Assembly (NCBI GenBank): GCA_016124735.1
Contig: WGMZ01000038.1
Coordinates: 16,643 to 80,642, forward strand
Origin: Bacteroidota bacterium
GTDB lineage: Bacteria; Bacteroidota; Bacteroidia; UBA8524
Direction: 5' to 3'
Length of the DNA: 64,000 nt
Shown here: positions 34,959-44,019 of the stretch, piece by piece
Position numbering within the stretch: position 1 is the stretch's first letter
Layout: every line of letters begins with the position of its first letter
Notes under the pieces: generated by a model
Told to the model about the DNA's origin: nothing
The model's database searches: none
The model's input: the letters and a program-made list of their open reading frames with translations, nothing else
Made by a program: the position numbers and the translations under genes

Positions 34959-36641
34959 TTAGATTTTCGCTTCAACTTCCTTCTGAAGCTCCACGACTGT
35001 TTTCTCCGTATCCTGATAAATGGTCTCAGCCTCATCCAATATCGATTGTATCGCCGACTTGTCTTTAAGTCCTCCTGCATTCACTTTAACATTCAAATAA
35101 GCTCCGGCAACGGCAGTGCGTACACATAAGGCCCCTACTCCGGCATCCGTTACCGAATTCGGATTTCCTTCGCGAATCATAGAAGCCAACATTGGCAATA
35201 CAGCATGCGCCGTTTTCATCACTTCAAATGGCACACGGCAGGCATTGATTGTTGCCTCTCTAATGGCATTCGAGCGAATGGCCTTTTCTTCATCCGTCCC
35301 TTTTGGCAAGGCAAAACTTTCCATGATTGCATTAAATGCCCGGGTATCCTCATCCACCTGAGCCAACATTTTCTTGAGAATATGCTGTCCTTCCGTAGCT
35401 TTTTGAGAAAAGAAATCGGTTTTATCCTCCCAACCTCTTTTTCCTGCCGACAAATTTGCAACCATGGTACCGAGTGCGGTTCCCAGGGCACCGGCATAGG
35501 CAGATACGGATCCACCACCAGGTGCCGGGCTTTCAGAAGCCGTTTCGTATGCCAGTTGTTTTGCGGTCATTGAAATCAGGTGTTCATCTTCCGAATCTCT
35601 CAATTGATATTCTATGATCTTTTTGTTTGGATCAAAGGGCGCCAATTCATCGAGCCCCAAAGATTTCACAGCGATGTGAATCAGTTCATCCTCGCTTACC
35701 CCCAAGGAACGGCCCTGTTTTTTCAGAAAATATTCCCCCGCATCGAGCATGGCTTTCAACGGAATTAATCCAACAAGTTCGGATCCGGTTACCCGCAATC
35801 CGCGACTTTGAGCAGACTCGCAAACGGCATCAAAGGCCACGTGAACAGGTGTAATAAGGTAATTGGTCAGGTTCATGGAAATCTGAGCCACACCATATTC
35901 CTCAATGTACCAGCCGATGGCTTTTGTAGACTTAAGCTTTCCCGGAATACGAATGGGTTCTCCATTTTCATCCAATACAGTCTCTCCCAATACTGGATGA
36001 CCCGCTCTTTTTACCCGTCCTGCCTCGCGCACATCAAAGGCCACTGAATTTGCCAGGCGGGTGGATTTTGTGTTGAGATTGATATTGTAAGCAATCAGAA
36101 ATTCGCGGGCACCAATAACAGTTGCTCCCGAACGCGCCGGAAATTCCGATGGACCGAAGTCGGGTTTCCATTTCGGCTCTTTGATTTTCTTAAAGAAGCC
36201 TTCGTATTCGCCCGCGCGAATCACTGAAAGATTGCTGCGCTCCATATTGGGTTGTGCCTGTTCATATAAATACACAGGAATTGCTAATTCTTCTCCTACG
36301 CGCTTTGCAAGTTTCACTGCATACTCAGCCGTTTCCTCCATGCTGATGCCAGCGACAGGAATCAAAGGACATACATCGGTCGCACCCATGCGCGGATGCT
36401 CGCCCTGATGTTTGCTCATATCGATCAGTTCAGAAGCTTTTTTAATTCCCTGAAAAGCCGCCTCAATCACTTGTTTGGGTTCTCCAACCAATGTAACAAC
36501 CGTGCGATTGGTTGCTTTACCCGGATCCACGTCCAAAAGTTTCACTCCTTCAACCTTCTCAATCTCCGCTGTTATTTGCTTGATTATATTCAGGTCGTTC
36601 CCTTCACTGAAATTGGGTACACATTCGATGATTTGTTTCAT
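34959..36641 (-). CDS. ftcD: Bifunctional glutamate formimidoyltransferase / formimidoyltetrahydrofolate cyclodeaminase
   Basis: 560 residues from the ATG at 36641 (MKQIIECVPNFSEGND is the family start); the longer ORF-track version reads through the upstream terminator. Residues 1-330 form the formiminotransferase with KHQGEHPRMGATDVCPLIPV. The last 210 residues form the FTCD_C cyclodeaminase (SESPAPGGGSVSAYAGALGTALGTMVANLS). Together they move the formimino group from histidine breakdown to tetrahydrofolate and release ammonia. Other hut genes are not adjacent here. Confidence 0.95.
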   Translation of the reverse strand: MKQIIECVPNFSEGNDLNIIKQITAEIEKVEGVKLLDVDPGKATNRTVVTLVGEPKQVIEAAFQGIKKASELIDMSKHQGEHPRMGATDVCPLIPVAGISMEETAEYAVKLAKRVGEELAIPVYLYEQAQPNMERSNLSVIRAGEYEGFFKKIKEPKWKPDFGPSEFPARSGATVIGAREFLIAYNINLNTKSTRLANSVAFDVREAGRVKRAGHPVLGETVLDENGEPIRIPGKLKSTKAIGWYIEEYGVAQISMNLTNYLITPVHVAFDAVCESAQSRGLRVTGSELVGLIPLKAMLDAGEYFLKKQGRSLGVSEDELIHIAVKSLGLDELAPFDPNKKIIEYQLRDSEDEHLISMTAKQLAYETASESPAPGGGSVSAYAGALGTALGTMVANLSAGKRGWEDKTDFFSQKATEGQHILKKMLAQVDEDTRAFNAIMESFALPKGTDEEKAIRSNAIREATINACRVPFEVMKTAHAVLPMLASMIREGNPNSVTDAGVGALCVRTAVAGAYLNVKVNAGGLKDKSAIQSILDEAETIYQDTEKTVVELQKEVEAKI

Positions 36642-36685
36642 GCTTCTGAAATTAGTTTGGCAAAAATGGGAGGCCGCGGCAGGAA

Positions 36686-36718
36686 AAACAAAAAAGCCGG
36701 GAAAAATTTCCCGGCTCC
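36686..36718 (-). terminator. Terminator after the second gldN copy
   Basis: On the minus strand, GCCGGGAAA / TTTCCCGGC forms a strong stem, followed by TTTTTTG. It lies between the gldN-like gene and ftcD, so ftcD is transcribed separately. Confidence 0.8.
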
Positions 36719-36739
36719 TATAATCCAACAATGAAATAA

Positions 36740-37657
36740 TTAGTATTCCCAGAGGTCGTGTTCCATCACAAAGAGGTCATTTTTAATCTCTTCGCTCTTC
36801 AATAAAGCAGCCAAACCATTGTCTTCGAATTCCGGATAATATTTCAAGGGAGCATCCATCACGTTCGGTTCCTTGATGATTTGAGAATCGAACATACGTG
36901 CCTGAAAATAATGATCCATAGAGATTCGATGCGCCAAATTTTTGTTGAACACTTCTGCATTAACGAAGAAAGGACGGATATCATTGTACTTCATCCAAAA
37001 TAAAGGCTGCTCATTTAACTCTACCGAGCCTCCTGCCACGACAGGTCTGTATACAATAGCTATGCCTACAATCCTGGGATACATTCGGCTCTGGACATTA
37101 TCAAAAACCCAGTCTTCCATGATCTGAAGTTTTACGAGAGACTCAAACGGCACGGCCCCTTTGACCGGCACTGTCATAGTACCTCCGTTGATTGTGTCAG
37201 GCACGTCAACATATTCAACATAGGTCAAACGATCTTTCATTTCCTGATCGCTCAATTCCTGTTTAAAATCCCGGTCGCTGTACATTTTCGGGCCATCTGA
37301 TTGCAGAGCCAATTTAAGCATCAAATCAAAGACACTCAATTTGGGATAGCGAAGCACTATATTCATTTTTTGCCTAGTGTCGATAATTCGCTCATAGCGC
37401 GTCATCCAGCTCACATCGCCTTCGCGCAGATTAGGATACTCCCACATCACCTGCTTTGGGATATCCGCTTTGGGATATTCGGGCACCGCTTCAAAGTTGA
37501 TCCGATATGGATCAAATTCATCCAGCCAGGTTTGGACATTTCCTGTCAAGCTGGTAGCGGTGGTTTCAAAAAAGTCATATGGCTCGGTTTGGGCCAGTAC
37601 TGGGTTCTTCTGGGTCGCGAGAATGACCATGAACAGAACTATGCTTAAATTTTTCAT
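36740..37657 (-). CDS. GldN-like protein, second copy (T9SS/gliding ring component)
   Basis: 305 residues with a signal peptide (MKNLSIVLFMVILATQKNPVLAQ). It aligns by eye to the GldN at 39392-40237: YPNLREGDVSWMTRYERIIDTRQKMN parallels YPYLREADVAYSKRIWRTIDTRQKQN, MEDWVFD parallels MEDWIFD, and both end in FEDNG..LLKS.EI.N.LF.MEHDLWEY. GldN forms a periplasmic ring with lipoprotein GldK at the outer membrane. This copy has a different middle section (INGGTMTVPVKGAVPFESL). It overlaps the second gldM by 4 bp. It may be an alternative ring subunit comparable with F. johnsoniae GldO. Confidence 0.88.
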   Translation of the reverse strand: MKNLSIVLFMVILATQKNPVLAQTEPYDFFETTATSLTGNVQTWLDEFDPYRINFEAVPEYPKADIPKQVMWEYPNLREGDVSWMTRYERIIDTRQKMNIVLRYPKLSVFDLMLKLALQSDGPKMYSDRDFKQELSDQEMKDRLTYVEYVDVPDTINGGTMTVPVKGAVPFESLVKLQIMEDWVFDNVQSRMYPRIVGIAIVYRPVVAGGSVELNEQPLFWMKYNDIRPFFVNAEVFNKNLAHRISMDHYFQARMFDSQIIKEPNVMDAPLKYYPEFEDNGLAALLKSEEIKNDLFVMEHDLWEY

Positions 37658-39177
37658 CTTCTTGTATTTAGGGTGAGACTAAAGATTTGATCCGGGAATT
37701 TATCCACCATAACATTGTCGAAGTAAACGGTGGAACCAGTGGCCATTGCATTCAATGCTTGTCTGGCCTCCGGGCTTATTCTTTGCCCCGTTAGATGAAA
37801 AATCCGGCTCATATTTCCTCTCGGGTCAACAATTCGCATCTCAGAGGAAAGCACTTTATACTGTAAATCCCTGATATATACCCCTCCAAGTCCGGCTACC
37901 ATTAAGTTTTGAGCCAGAATAGCCTGCTTGCTGTAGGTTTTTGTTCCATCCAATGCTCCAAAGCTGATTTCCGGGTTAGGAACGCGGCGCACCAGGAAAG
38001 TTTCAGAGCCCATGGGCTTCCAGTTTCCATAGTCGTCTTTGACCATTACCCTTACAGTAACCTTACCCGTGCCGGTCAATTTTGCGATATATTCACTTTC
38101 TCCCCGTTTGGTCAATGTACCACCGGTAATTTCGGCTTTGACATGGGATGGAGCCACACCCGGCACCGTGATAGTTAGTGGGTTGTCGTATTTGGTATAC
38201 AAAATCTTCGTGTTGTCTGCCGAGATATTCGCCCCACCATTGAAGACATTATACGAAGTGGTAAAGGGATATTTTCTCAGTGAATCCGATTCCCGTACCC
38301 AGATTTCACCATTCACCGTGTGTACACCAGGGCCTCCTGCCGGTACATTGTAGGTGAATTTTCCATTTTCCTCAGCCACTTTCTCGCCATTGATATAAAT
38401 CTCATGTTTCTGTTTGGTGGAAAATGCCGTTAAGTAAATGTCTGCTTTGAATTGATCACCGGCCATCAAATAACTCGAATTCGGTACCACCGCGGCTTCA
38501 ATCTTATCTATAGGCAGACTGCTTGAACCAACATGCCGGTAAAGATTTCGCAAAACATCGTTCGTTGTCACTTTGCAATCATTTTGAATCTTGGACATCA
38601 TGGCAACCACGGCCGCTAAAGGACTATGCTCAAAATGGAAGGAAGCCCATGATTGGGTGCCATAATCCTGTGCATTTAAATCGCTGCGAACATTTTTCAC
38701 ATCTTCCTTCGGCAGGAGTGCCAACAGCTGATCATGGGTATTATTGATCTTATCCATCAATTCTTTGCCCTTTCCTTCATTGATCAAATAGTTCGCATGC
38801 TTTTCAATATCATCTCTGCCCACAAGCTCTGTTTTAGAACCATCTTCACTCTCTTCCCTTCCACCGGTTTCATCAATCAAAATATTCTTCAGGTTTTCTA
38901 CATATTGATTGAATTCATTATTTAGTCTTTCAGCCTCCATGGCCTTGTCATAATAAGGACGCGTCAGGTCAGGCTGAGTAATCAGAAGCCGGTCAAATGC
39001 AGAAAGGATTTCATCATTTTTTGCTGTCATGTTGACCCCGGTTTGATCCATTGAGGTTTCCATGAGAAAAAATGCTTTTAAGATTTCGGCGGAAACGTTG
39101 AGTGCCAACATCGCCGTTAGGATGAGATACATTACGTTGATCATCCTCTGCCTGGGAGTTATTTTAGCTACAGTCAT
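37654..39177 (-). CDS. GldM-like protein, second copy (T9SS motor component)
   Basis: 507 residues. The single N-terminal membrane helix RMINVMYLILTAMLALNVSAEILKAF keeps the Glu (residue 31) that in GldM helps proton-driven rotation inside the GldL ring. Four periplasmic domains follow, with landmarks shared with the main GldM: SSLPIDKIEAAVVPNSSYLMAGDQF, ISADNTKILYTKYDNPLTITVPGVAPSHVKA and PEISFGALDGTKTYSKQAILAQ. It lies after the gldN terminator and has no gldL beside it. It may form an alternative or mixed motor with the one GldL. Confidence 0.9.
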   Translation of the reverse strand: MTVAKITPRQRMINVMYLILTAMLALNVSAEILKAFFLMETSMDQTGVNMTAKNDEILSAFDRLLITQPDLTRPYYDKAMEAERLNNEFNQYVENLKNILIDETGGREESEDGSKTELVGRDDIEKHANYLINEGKGKELMDKINNTHDQLLALLPKEDVKNVRSDLNAQDYGTQSWASFHFEHSPLAAVVAMMSKIQNDCKVTTNDVLRNLYRHVGSSSLPIDKIEAAVVPNSSYLMAGDQFKADIYLTAFSTKQKHEIYINGEKVAEENGKFTYNVPAGGPGVHTVNGEIWVRESDSLRKYPFTTSYNVFNGGANISADNTKILYTKYDNPLTITVPGVAPSHVKAEITGGTLTKRGESEYIAKLTGTGKVTVRVMVKDDYGNWKPMGSETFLVRRVPNPEISFGALDGTKTYSKQAILAQNLMVAGLGGVYIRDLQYKVLSSEMRIVDPRGNMSRIFHLTGQRISPEARQALNAMATGSTVYFDNVMVDKFPDQIFSLTLNTRR

Positions 39178-39341
39178 AGAATTTAGGTTAGTGAAAGTAG
39201 CTTTAGGGCATAGGCAATTACATAGTGGAGAGCGGAGAACGTCAAGCGAATGTATTAATCACAGTACCCAGATTCTCAGCAGATTAGTTTATAATTAAAA
39301 AACGAAAAGCCCATTGAGGATATTGTACGTACACAAAAAAA

Positions 39342-39366
39342 CCCTGACTCTCAAGGAGAATCAGGG
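39342..39366 (-). terminator. Terminator between gldN and the second gldM-gldN pair
   Basis: On the minus strand, GCCCTGATTCTC / GAGAGTCAGGG is followed by TTTTTTTG. It separates porP-gldKLMN from the second gldMN pair, so the pair likely has its own promoter in 39178-39340, although no exact TAnnTTTG was found there. Confidence 0.85.
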
Positions 39367-39391
39367 CTTTTAGTTTTCTTATCAGGAATGG

Positions 39392-40237
39392 TTAATATTC
39401 CCAAAGATCATGTTCCATGATGAAGAGATTGTTTTCGATTTCATCTGATTTCAGAAGAAGTCCGATCCCATTGTCTTCAAACTCCGGAAAATCTTTTAAA
39501 CGGTAATCGTATTCATTCGATTCTTTGTAGATATAGCTGGCGAACATCCTCGACTCAAACCAATGATCATAGGATATGCGCGCTGCGTCATTTCTACGGT
39601 TGAACAATTCCCAGTTAATCATTACACTCCTCAATTCCGGATAATATATCCAAAATAGTGCCTGCTCAGGTAATTCTACTCCACCTGCAATTGGCTGGTA
39701 AGCCGGAGCAATGGCAATAATTCTTGCAAAAAATACTGCATGCTTCTTGTCAAAAATCCAATCTTCCATCAAATAGAACTTCTCAATCTTGAGTGGATCA
39801 AATGGAGTAGTAATGACCGTATCTATCAAATCATACGGATCATCCGGATTTTCCGGATTGATGATTTGTTGGTTCTCTCTGTATACACCCAAATCAAGAA
39901 CTTCCTCAGGAGTATAGATTGAAACCAACGAATCGGAACGATATGGAGTAAGAATACCATCATTTACTGCTTTGTAAATCATGTTACCGAAATGGCTTTT
40001 AGGCCATTTCATCACCAGATTTTGCTTTTGGCGGGTATCAATAGTTCTCCAGATACGTTTGCTGTATGCTACATCCGCTTCTCTTAAATATGGATACGGT
40101 ACAGCTTTGCGCTGTTTCACAGCAGCCTTTTCGTAAGTCCAGTCTTCGTAAACGGTTGCATCGTAATCAGGCTGCGCGTATGCTGCACCAGCCAGCGCAA
40201 CCAAAGCAAACAATGATGCTATTCTTAATCCTTTCAT
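39392..40237 (-). CDS. gldN: Gliding motility / T9SS ring protein GldN (PorN)
   Basis: 281 residues with a signal peptide (MKGLRIASLFALVALAGAAYAQ). Family motifs include YPYLREADVAYSKRIWRTIDTRQKQNLVM, IEKFYLMEDWIFD, HWFESRMFASYIYKESNEYDYRLKDF and the C-terminal MEHDLWEY. GldN and lipoprotein GldK form the periplasmic ring that couples to GldM. It begins 3 bp after gldM in the canonical KLMN order. Confidence 0.95.
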   Translation of the reverse strand: MKGLRIASLFALVALAGAAYAQPDYDATVYEDWTYEKAAVKQRKAVPYPYLREADVAYSKRIWRTIDTRQKQNLVMKWPKSHFGNMIYKAVNDGILTPYRSDSLVSIYTPEEVLDLGVYRENQQIINPENPDDPYDLIDTVITTPFDPLKIEKFYLMEDWIFDKKHAVFFARIIAIAPAYQPIAGGVELPEQALFWIYYPELRSVMINWELFNRRNDAARISYDHWFESRMFASYIYKESNEYDYRLKDFPEFEDNGIGLLLKSDEIENNLFIMEHDLWEY

Positions 40238-40239
40238 GA

Positions 40240-41805
40240 TTATCTACATGTAATTACAAGCGGAGAAAGGTTACGTTTTCCATCCGGGCCGGTAGCCTGA
40301 ATGTTATCGATAATTATCCTGTCGCCACTTCTGATTCTTCCAACAATACTTCTCGCCTGGCCTGGCAATGCGGTACCTTGTCCCTGAACCATGATCGCAT
40401 CCCCTCTTTTAGGAGAGTATACAAACAGGTAAGAGTTAATGGAATACTTCACACCTTCGTATGCAAAACCTTCGCCCAAGGTTCCATATACGCCCGGTTG
40501 AGCTTTGATGGCACCTGCGGAGTGTGTTCCACTTTCCAGGGTTCCTAAGGTAGCCTCTGGTTTTGGGATAGAACGAACACGGAATGGTGATTGGTATGTT
40601 TTTGATTTGCCATTTTCGGTTACGCTCACCACGATTTTGCAATCGCCACGTTTGCTCACTCTGGCAATATATTTACCGCCACCCTTGTTAATCAGGGAGC
40701 CAGCTCCACTCAATGAAGCCTTCACATCATTTGGATTTTTACCCGGAATCGCAATGGTGATAGGGTTATCCAAACCAATGTACAATACGTTCATTTTATC
40801 GGCGGAGATTGAAGCCTCCCCTTTAAATACGGAGTATTCTTTTTCAAAGTCGTATTTCTTCACTCCATCTTTGGAGTTAACTTCGATATACCCTTTGATT
40901 TTATAGTCCCCAGGAGTAGATGTTGATTTTTTATATTTAACCACACCATTCTCCATTTGATATTCTTCGCCATTGATAAACACTTTATTGTTTTGCTTGG
41001 AATCGTAAGCCGTCAGAATAACATCAGCAGTAAATTCTTCCCCTGCAGAAACTGCAGCTTTGTCTGGAATAAATTTAGCTACCAACATATCGAAAGAAAC
41101 ATCTTCGGCGGTGATACCAGAGAACAGCGCTGTTAACACTTCTGCTTCTGTGTTTTTTGCGTCGTTCTGAATCTTTGTTAACAGTGTGACAACAGCTGCC
41201 TGAGGTGAATGTTCGAACAATTCTGATTCCCAGGTTGCTGCCGTTCCTTCTGGATTCTCCGCCCGCAAATCAGTTTGCTGATCAATACGTTTTGCTTCCG
41301 ATGCCAATGGTTTGAATGGCTTCAACACAGACAACAATGAATTGCGCGTTGCATTTACCTTTTCATGCAATTCCTTACCTTTTTCCGGTCCCTCAGGAGA
41401 GATCATAATAAAGGCATGTGTTTCAATATCCGTTCTGTGTACCAATTGACCATCCGGATCACGTATTTCATTTTGATCGGTGATCTTTCCTCCGTCTGTA
41501 ATGATCTCTTGTTTAAGATCTTCCACATATTTAACAAAATCTGCAGTGATTTTCTCAGCATCCTTTGCTTTATCGTAGAATGGTTTTGTTTTCTCTGGCT
41601 GATTTTTCATCTGTTTTGCAAAAGCACGCATGATGTCTTCGTTCTTTGCATCGATGTTTTTACCCGCCTTAACCATGCTTTCTTCCACAAGGTAGAAAGC
41701 CTTCAAGATTTCTGCAGAAACGTTCAACGCGAGCATCGCCGTTAATACGAGATACATCATGTTGATCATCTTCTGCCGTGGTGATATTTTACCTCCTCCT
41801 GCCAT
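40240..41805 (-). CDS. gldM: Gliding motility / T9SS motor protein GldM (PorM)
   Basis: 521 residues. The single N-terminal membrane helix QKMINMMYLVLTAMLALNVSAEILKAF (Glu at residue 32) inserts in the GldL pentamer. The large periplasmic part has four domains (D1-D4) with LVAKFIPDKAAVSAGEEFTADVILTAYD and ISADKMNVLYIGLDNPITIAIPG. The protein transmits rotation across the periplasm to the GldKN ring. A divergent second copy is at 37654-39177. Confidence 0.95.
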   Translation of the reverse strand: MAGGGKISPRQKMINMMYLVLTAMLALNVSAEILKAFYLVEESMVKAGKNIDAKNEDIMRAFAKQMKNQPEKTKPFYDKAKDAEKITADFVKYVEDLKQEIITDGGKITDQNEIRDPDGQLVHRTDIETHAFIMISPEGPEKGKELHEKVNATRNSLLSVLKPFKPLASEAKRIDQQTDLRAENPEGTAATWESELFEHSPQAAVVTLLTKIQNDAKNTEAEVLTALFSGITAEDVSFDMLVAKFIPDKAAVSAGEEFTADVILTAYDSKQNNKVFINGEEYQMENGVVKYKKSTSTPGDYKIKGYIEVNSKDGVKKYDFEKEYSVFKGEASISADKMNVLYIGLDNPITIAIPGKNPNDVKASLSGAGSLINKGGGKYIARVSKRGDCKIVVSVTENGKSKTYQSPFRVRSIPKPEATLGTLESGTHSAGAIKAQPGVYGTLGEGFAYEGVKYSINSYLFVYSPKRGDAIMVQGQGTALPGQARSIVGRIRSGDRIIIDNIQATGPDGKRNLSPLVITCR

Positions 41806-41846
41806 TTTTAATCCTTTCTTCTTTTTAGGTTAAATAATGCAGTGGA

Positions 41847-42491
41847 TTATGCTTTGTTTCCACCCATTGCAGTCAGCATGTTGCCGTACACTGAGTTCAA
41901 GCTGGAAATATTGGAAGCCAATTTTTTCATTTCGCTGCTGATTTGCTCAACTTGCGACTGGTATTCTTTTGTACCAGAAGAAATTTCAGCAAGTGAGTTC
42001 ATTGCGTCCATTGCTTTGTTGTAAGAAGCAGAAACTCCTTCCAAAGACTTGGAAGCTTTTTGAACACTTTCCGTGTATTCGCTGGTAGCTACAGTAGCGC
42101 TGGAGATATCAGACATACCTCTTACGTTTTCGCTCAAGCTTTTCAATCCGCTTCCCAAGCTGCTGATCAATTCAGGACCAACTTTTGCTTCTTCCAACAT
42201 TTTATCAAGCTGTTGTGAAACAGTTCCTTTGTTTTCAGATTTCTTTTCGTTTGGTTCCATTCCTGCCAATTCAGGATAAACCAATGACCAGTCTACCTCC
42301 TGGTGAATTGGTTCGAAGGCAGAAATACAGAAAATCACAGCCTCTGTACCCATACCGATAATGAGCATGGTGTTAGCACCTGGCCAGTGCATAATTTTGA
42401 ACAATGCACCAACAATTACAACTGCCGCACCGAGACCATAGGCCATTCCCATGAGTTTCTTGCCCGTTTTACTTTCAAAAAAGTTTGCCAT
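41847..42491 (-). CDS. gldL: Gliding motility / T9SS motor protein GldL (PorL)
   Basis: 214 residues with two membrane helices near the N-terminus (about 13-32 and 40-59). The conserved Glu in TM2 (IGMGTEAVIFCISAFEP, residue 50) is the proton-carrying residue of the GldL5-GldM2 motor. The FKIMHWPGANTM turn lies between the helices. The cytoplasmic C-terminus is a long Ser/Ala-rich coiled coil. It is the only gldL in the window although gldM is present twice. Confidence 0.95.
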   Translation of the reverse strand: MANFFESKTGKKLMGMAYGLGAAVVIVGALFKIMHWPGANTMLIIGMGTEAVIFCISAFEPIHQEVDWSLVYPELAGMEPNEKKSENKGTVSQQLDKMLEEAKVGPELISSLGSGLKSLSENVRGMSDISSATVATSEYTESVQKASKSLEGVSASYNKAMDAMNSLAEISSGTKEYQSQVEQISSEMKKLASNISSLNSVYGNMLTAMGGNKA

Positions 42492-42573
42492 GTTAAGTTA
42501 AATTAAAATTTGGGTTAGTAAATGTGTGAAATATTAATGTGAAATGATTACTAGTTGAGCAAGGATCCACGGC

Positions 42574-43890
42574 CTAAGGCTCGCGGTCCTTGTTAGATCT
42601 ACCCATGAAGGACATTACACAACGGAAGCCCACGTAAGATTTTGCTGTATCCTGGTACTCATAAGTACGGGTACCGTTTTGAATATAATAGGCAATATCT
42701 TTCCAGGATCCACCACGAATCACTTTGCGGCGAGCCGTGTAAGGTAAGTCAGGGTTTGGACGACTCAAATACTTGTCTTCTGCCGGATAAATATTGGCAT
42801 CAAATTGATAGTCTGAGTTCAAGTCATCTGTAAATGTATGCGACTCGTCATCGTAAGCTGAACTTGTCCACTCTGCCACGTTTCCAGCCATATTATACAG
42901 ACCATAATCGTTCGGGAAATAAGAGTATGCACGAACAGGGTAAACACCACCATCGGCCTGGTAATCTCCGCGACCCGGTTTGAAGTTAGCAAGGAAACAT
43001 CCTTTGGAGTTCCGTGTATACGGACCACCCCATGGATACATATTTCCATCCCGTCCACCACGCGCTGCGTATTCCCATTCGTATTCCGTTGGAAGGCGGA
43101 AAGGATTGACGATTGGCTCCTCCATGGACTCATAGTATTCGTTCAGGTGACCTGTTCTCCAGGCGCAGAATGCTTTGGCCTGATCCCAGTCTACTCCTAC
43201 TACAGGATAGTTGTCATATTTTGGATGCCAGAAGTACATCTGAGTCATGGGCTCATTGAATGAGTAAGCGTAATCGCGAACGAAAGTCAAAGTATCCGGA
43301 TACACGCGCACATTTTCGCGACGGATAAACTGAGAACGATCTGCATCTTCATCTGCAAAAGCCGCGGCCTTGATATCAATCCACTCATAGTAATATACGA
43401 GCTTACGGGTATCGATTGCGCGTTTCTTGTAGTAACGCTCGCTTTCCTTTAACATAATAGGCGCCAGGGCGTCTTCAATGTTTTCTTTCTCATCTTCGTA
43501 ACCCCAGGGAATTTCCTCATCGTAGTTGATGTGCATGTCGCCATACTCATCTTCCATGATATAGGGTTCGGCCATAAGATAACGGGCCATGGAGTCTATC
43601 ACGTGGTTCACAAACTGACGGTATTCGTTGTTTGTGATTTCGGTGTCGTCCATGTAAAAGGAAGTAACCGTAATCTGCTTATTCGGTGAGATATGTGTTT
43701 GGAATACGTCATTATCCGCCTGGCCGGCATGGTAGGTACCCGTAGGTACATACACCGTTCCAAGAGGCTGTGGATGAAACCAGGGTCTCCGTCCACGTAC
43801 TCCCACAAGCTCACCGCGATCGTTGTTCAACCCACATCCGAACAACGTCATTACGGAAACTATTAACAGTACACTTTTTATGTTTTTCAT
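42574..43890 (-). CDS. gldK: Gliding motility / T9SS lipoprotein GldK (PorK)
   Basis: 438 residues from the ATG at 43890; the ORF-track TTG is three codons upstream. It has a lipoprotein signal (VSVMTLFGCGLN, lipobox Cys at about residue 20). The rest is a formylglycine-generating-enzyme-like (SUMF1) domain with VPTGTYHAGQ, YMDDTEITNNEYRQF, PVVGVDWDQAKAFCAWR, RLPTEYEWEYAARGG, GNVAEWTSSAYD and IRGGSWKD, repurposed for structure. GldK joins GldN in the outer-membrane-associated ring. Confidence 0.95.
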   Translation of the reverse strand: MKNIKSVLLIVSVMTLFGCGLNNDRGELVGVRGRRPWFHPQPLGTVYVPTGTYHAGQADNDVFQTHISPNKQITVTSFYMDDTEITNNEYRQFVNHVIDSMARYLMAEPYIMEDEYGDMHINYDEEIPWGYEDEKENIEDALAPIMLKESERYYKKRAIDTRKLVYYYEWIDIKAAAFADEDADRSQFIRRENVRVYPDTLTFVRDYAYSFNEPMTQMYFWHPKYDNYPVVGVDWDQAKAFCAWRTGHLNEYYESMEEPIVNPFRLPTEYEWEYAARGGRDGNMYPWGGPYTRNSKGCFLANFKPGRGDYQADGGVYPVRAYSYFPNDYGLYNMAGNVAEWTSSAYDDESHTFTDDLNSDYQFDANIYPAEDKYLSRPNPDLPYTARRKVIRGGSWKDIAYYIQNGTRTYEYQDTAKSYVGFRCVMSFMGRSNKDREP

Positions 43891-43931
43891 ATCAAGCAAT
43901 ATGAATTGAATTTACAAGTTTATTCTTTTGA

Positions 43932-43956
43932 CCCAATAATGCAAAGCAATATTGGG
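43932..43956 (-). other. Hairpin between porP and gldK
   Basis: CCCAATA / TATTGGG with an 11-nt loop in the 129-bp gap between porP and gldK. On the transcribed strand it is not followed by a T-run, so it may be a processing or stabilising stem setting relative levels of porP and gldKLMN mRNA rather than a terminator. Confidence 0.4.
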
Positions 43957-44019
43957 CTTTGTTAACTATAACGCAATCTTTTTCCGCATTAGTATATGTA
44001 AAGAGGAATCTAATCACGA

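Noticed and set aside
34959-36731. 590-aa version of ftcD
   Set aside because: The extra 30 N-terminal residues are read from the gldN terminator; MKQIIECVPNFSEG is the family start.
35116-36734. Several plus-strand ORFs of 60-120 aa
   Set aside because: All antisense to ftcD; low-complexity translations without family features.
39178-39340. Promoter for the second gldM-gldN pair
   Set aside because: A promoter is expected after the terminator, but no exact minus-strand TAnnTTTG was found, so no site is annotated.
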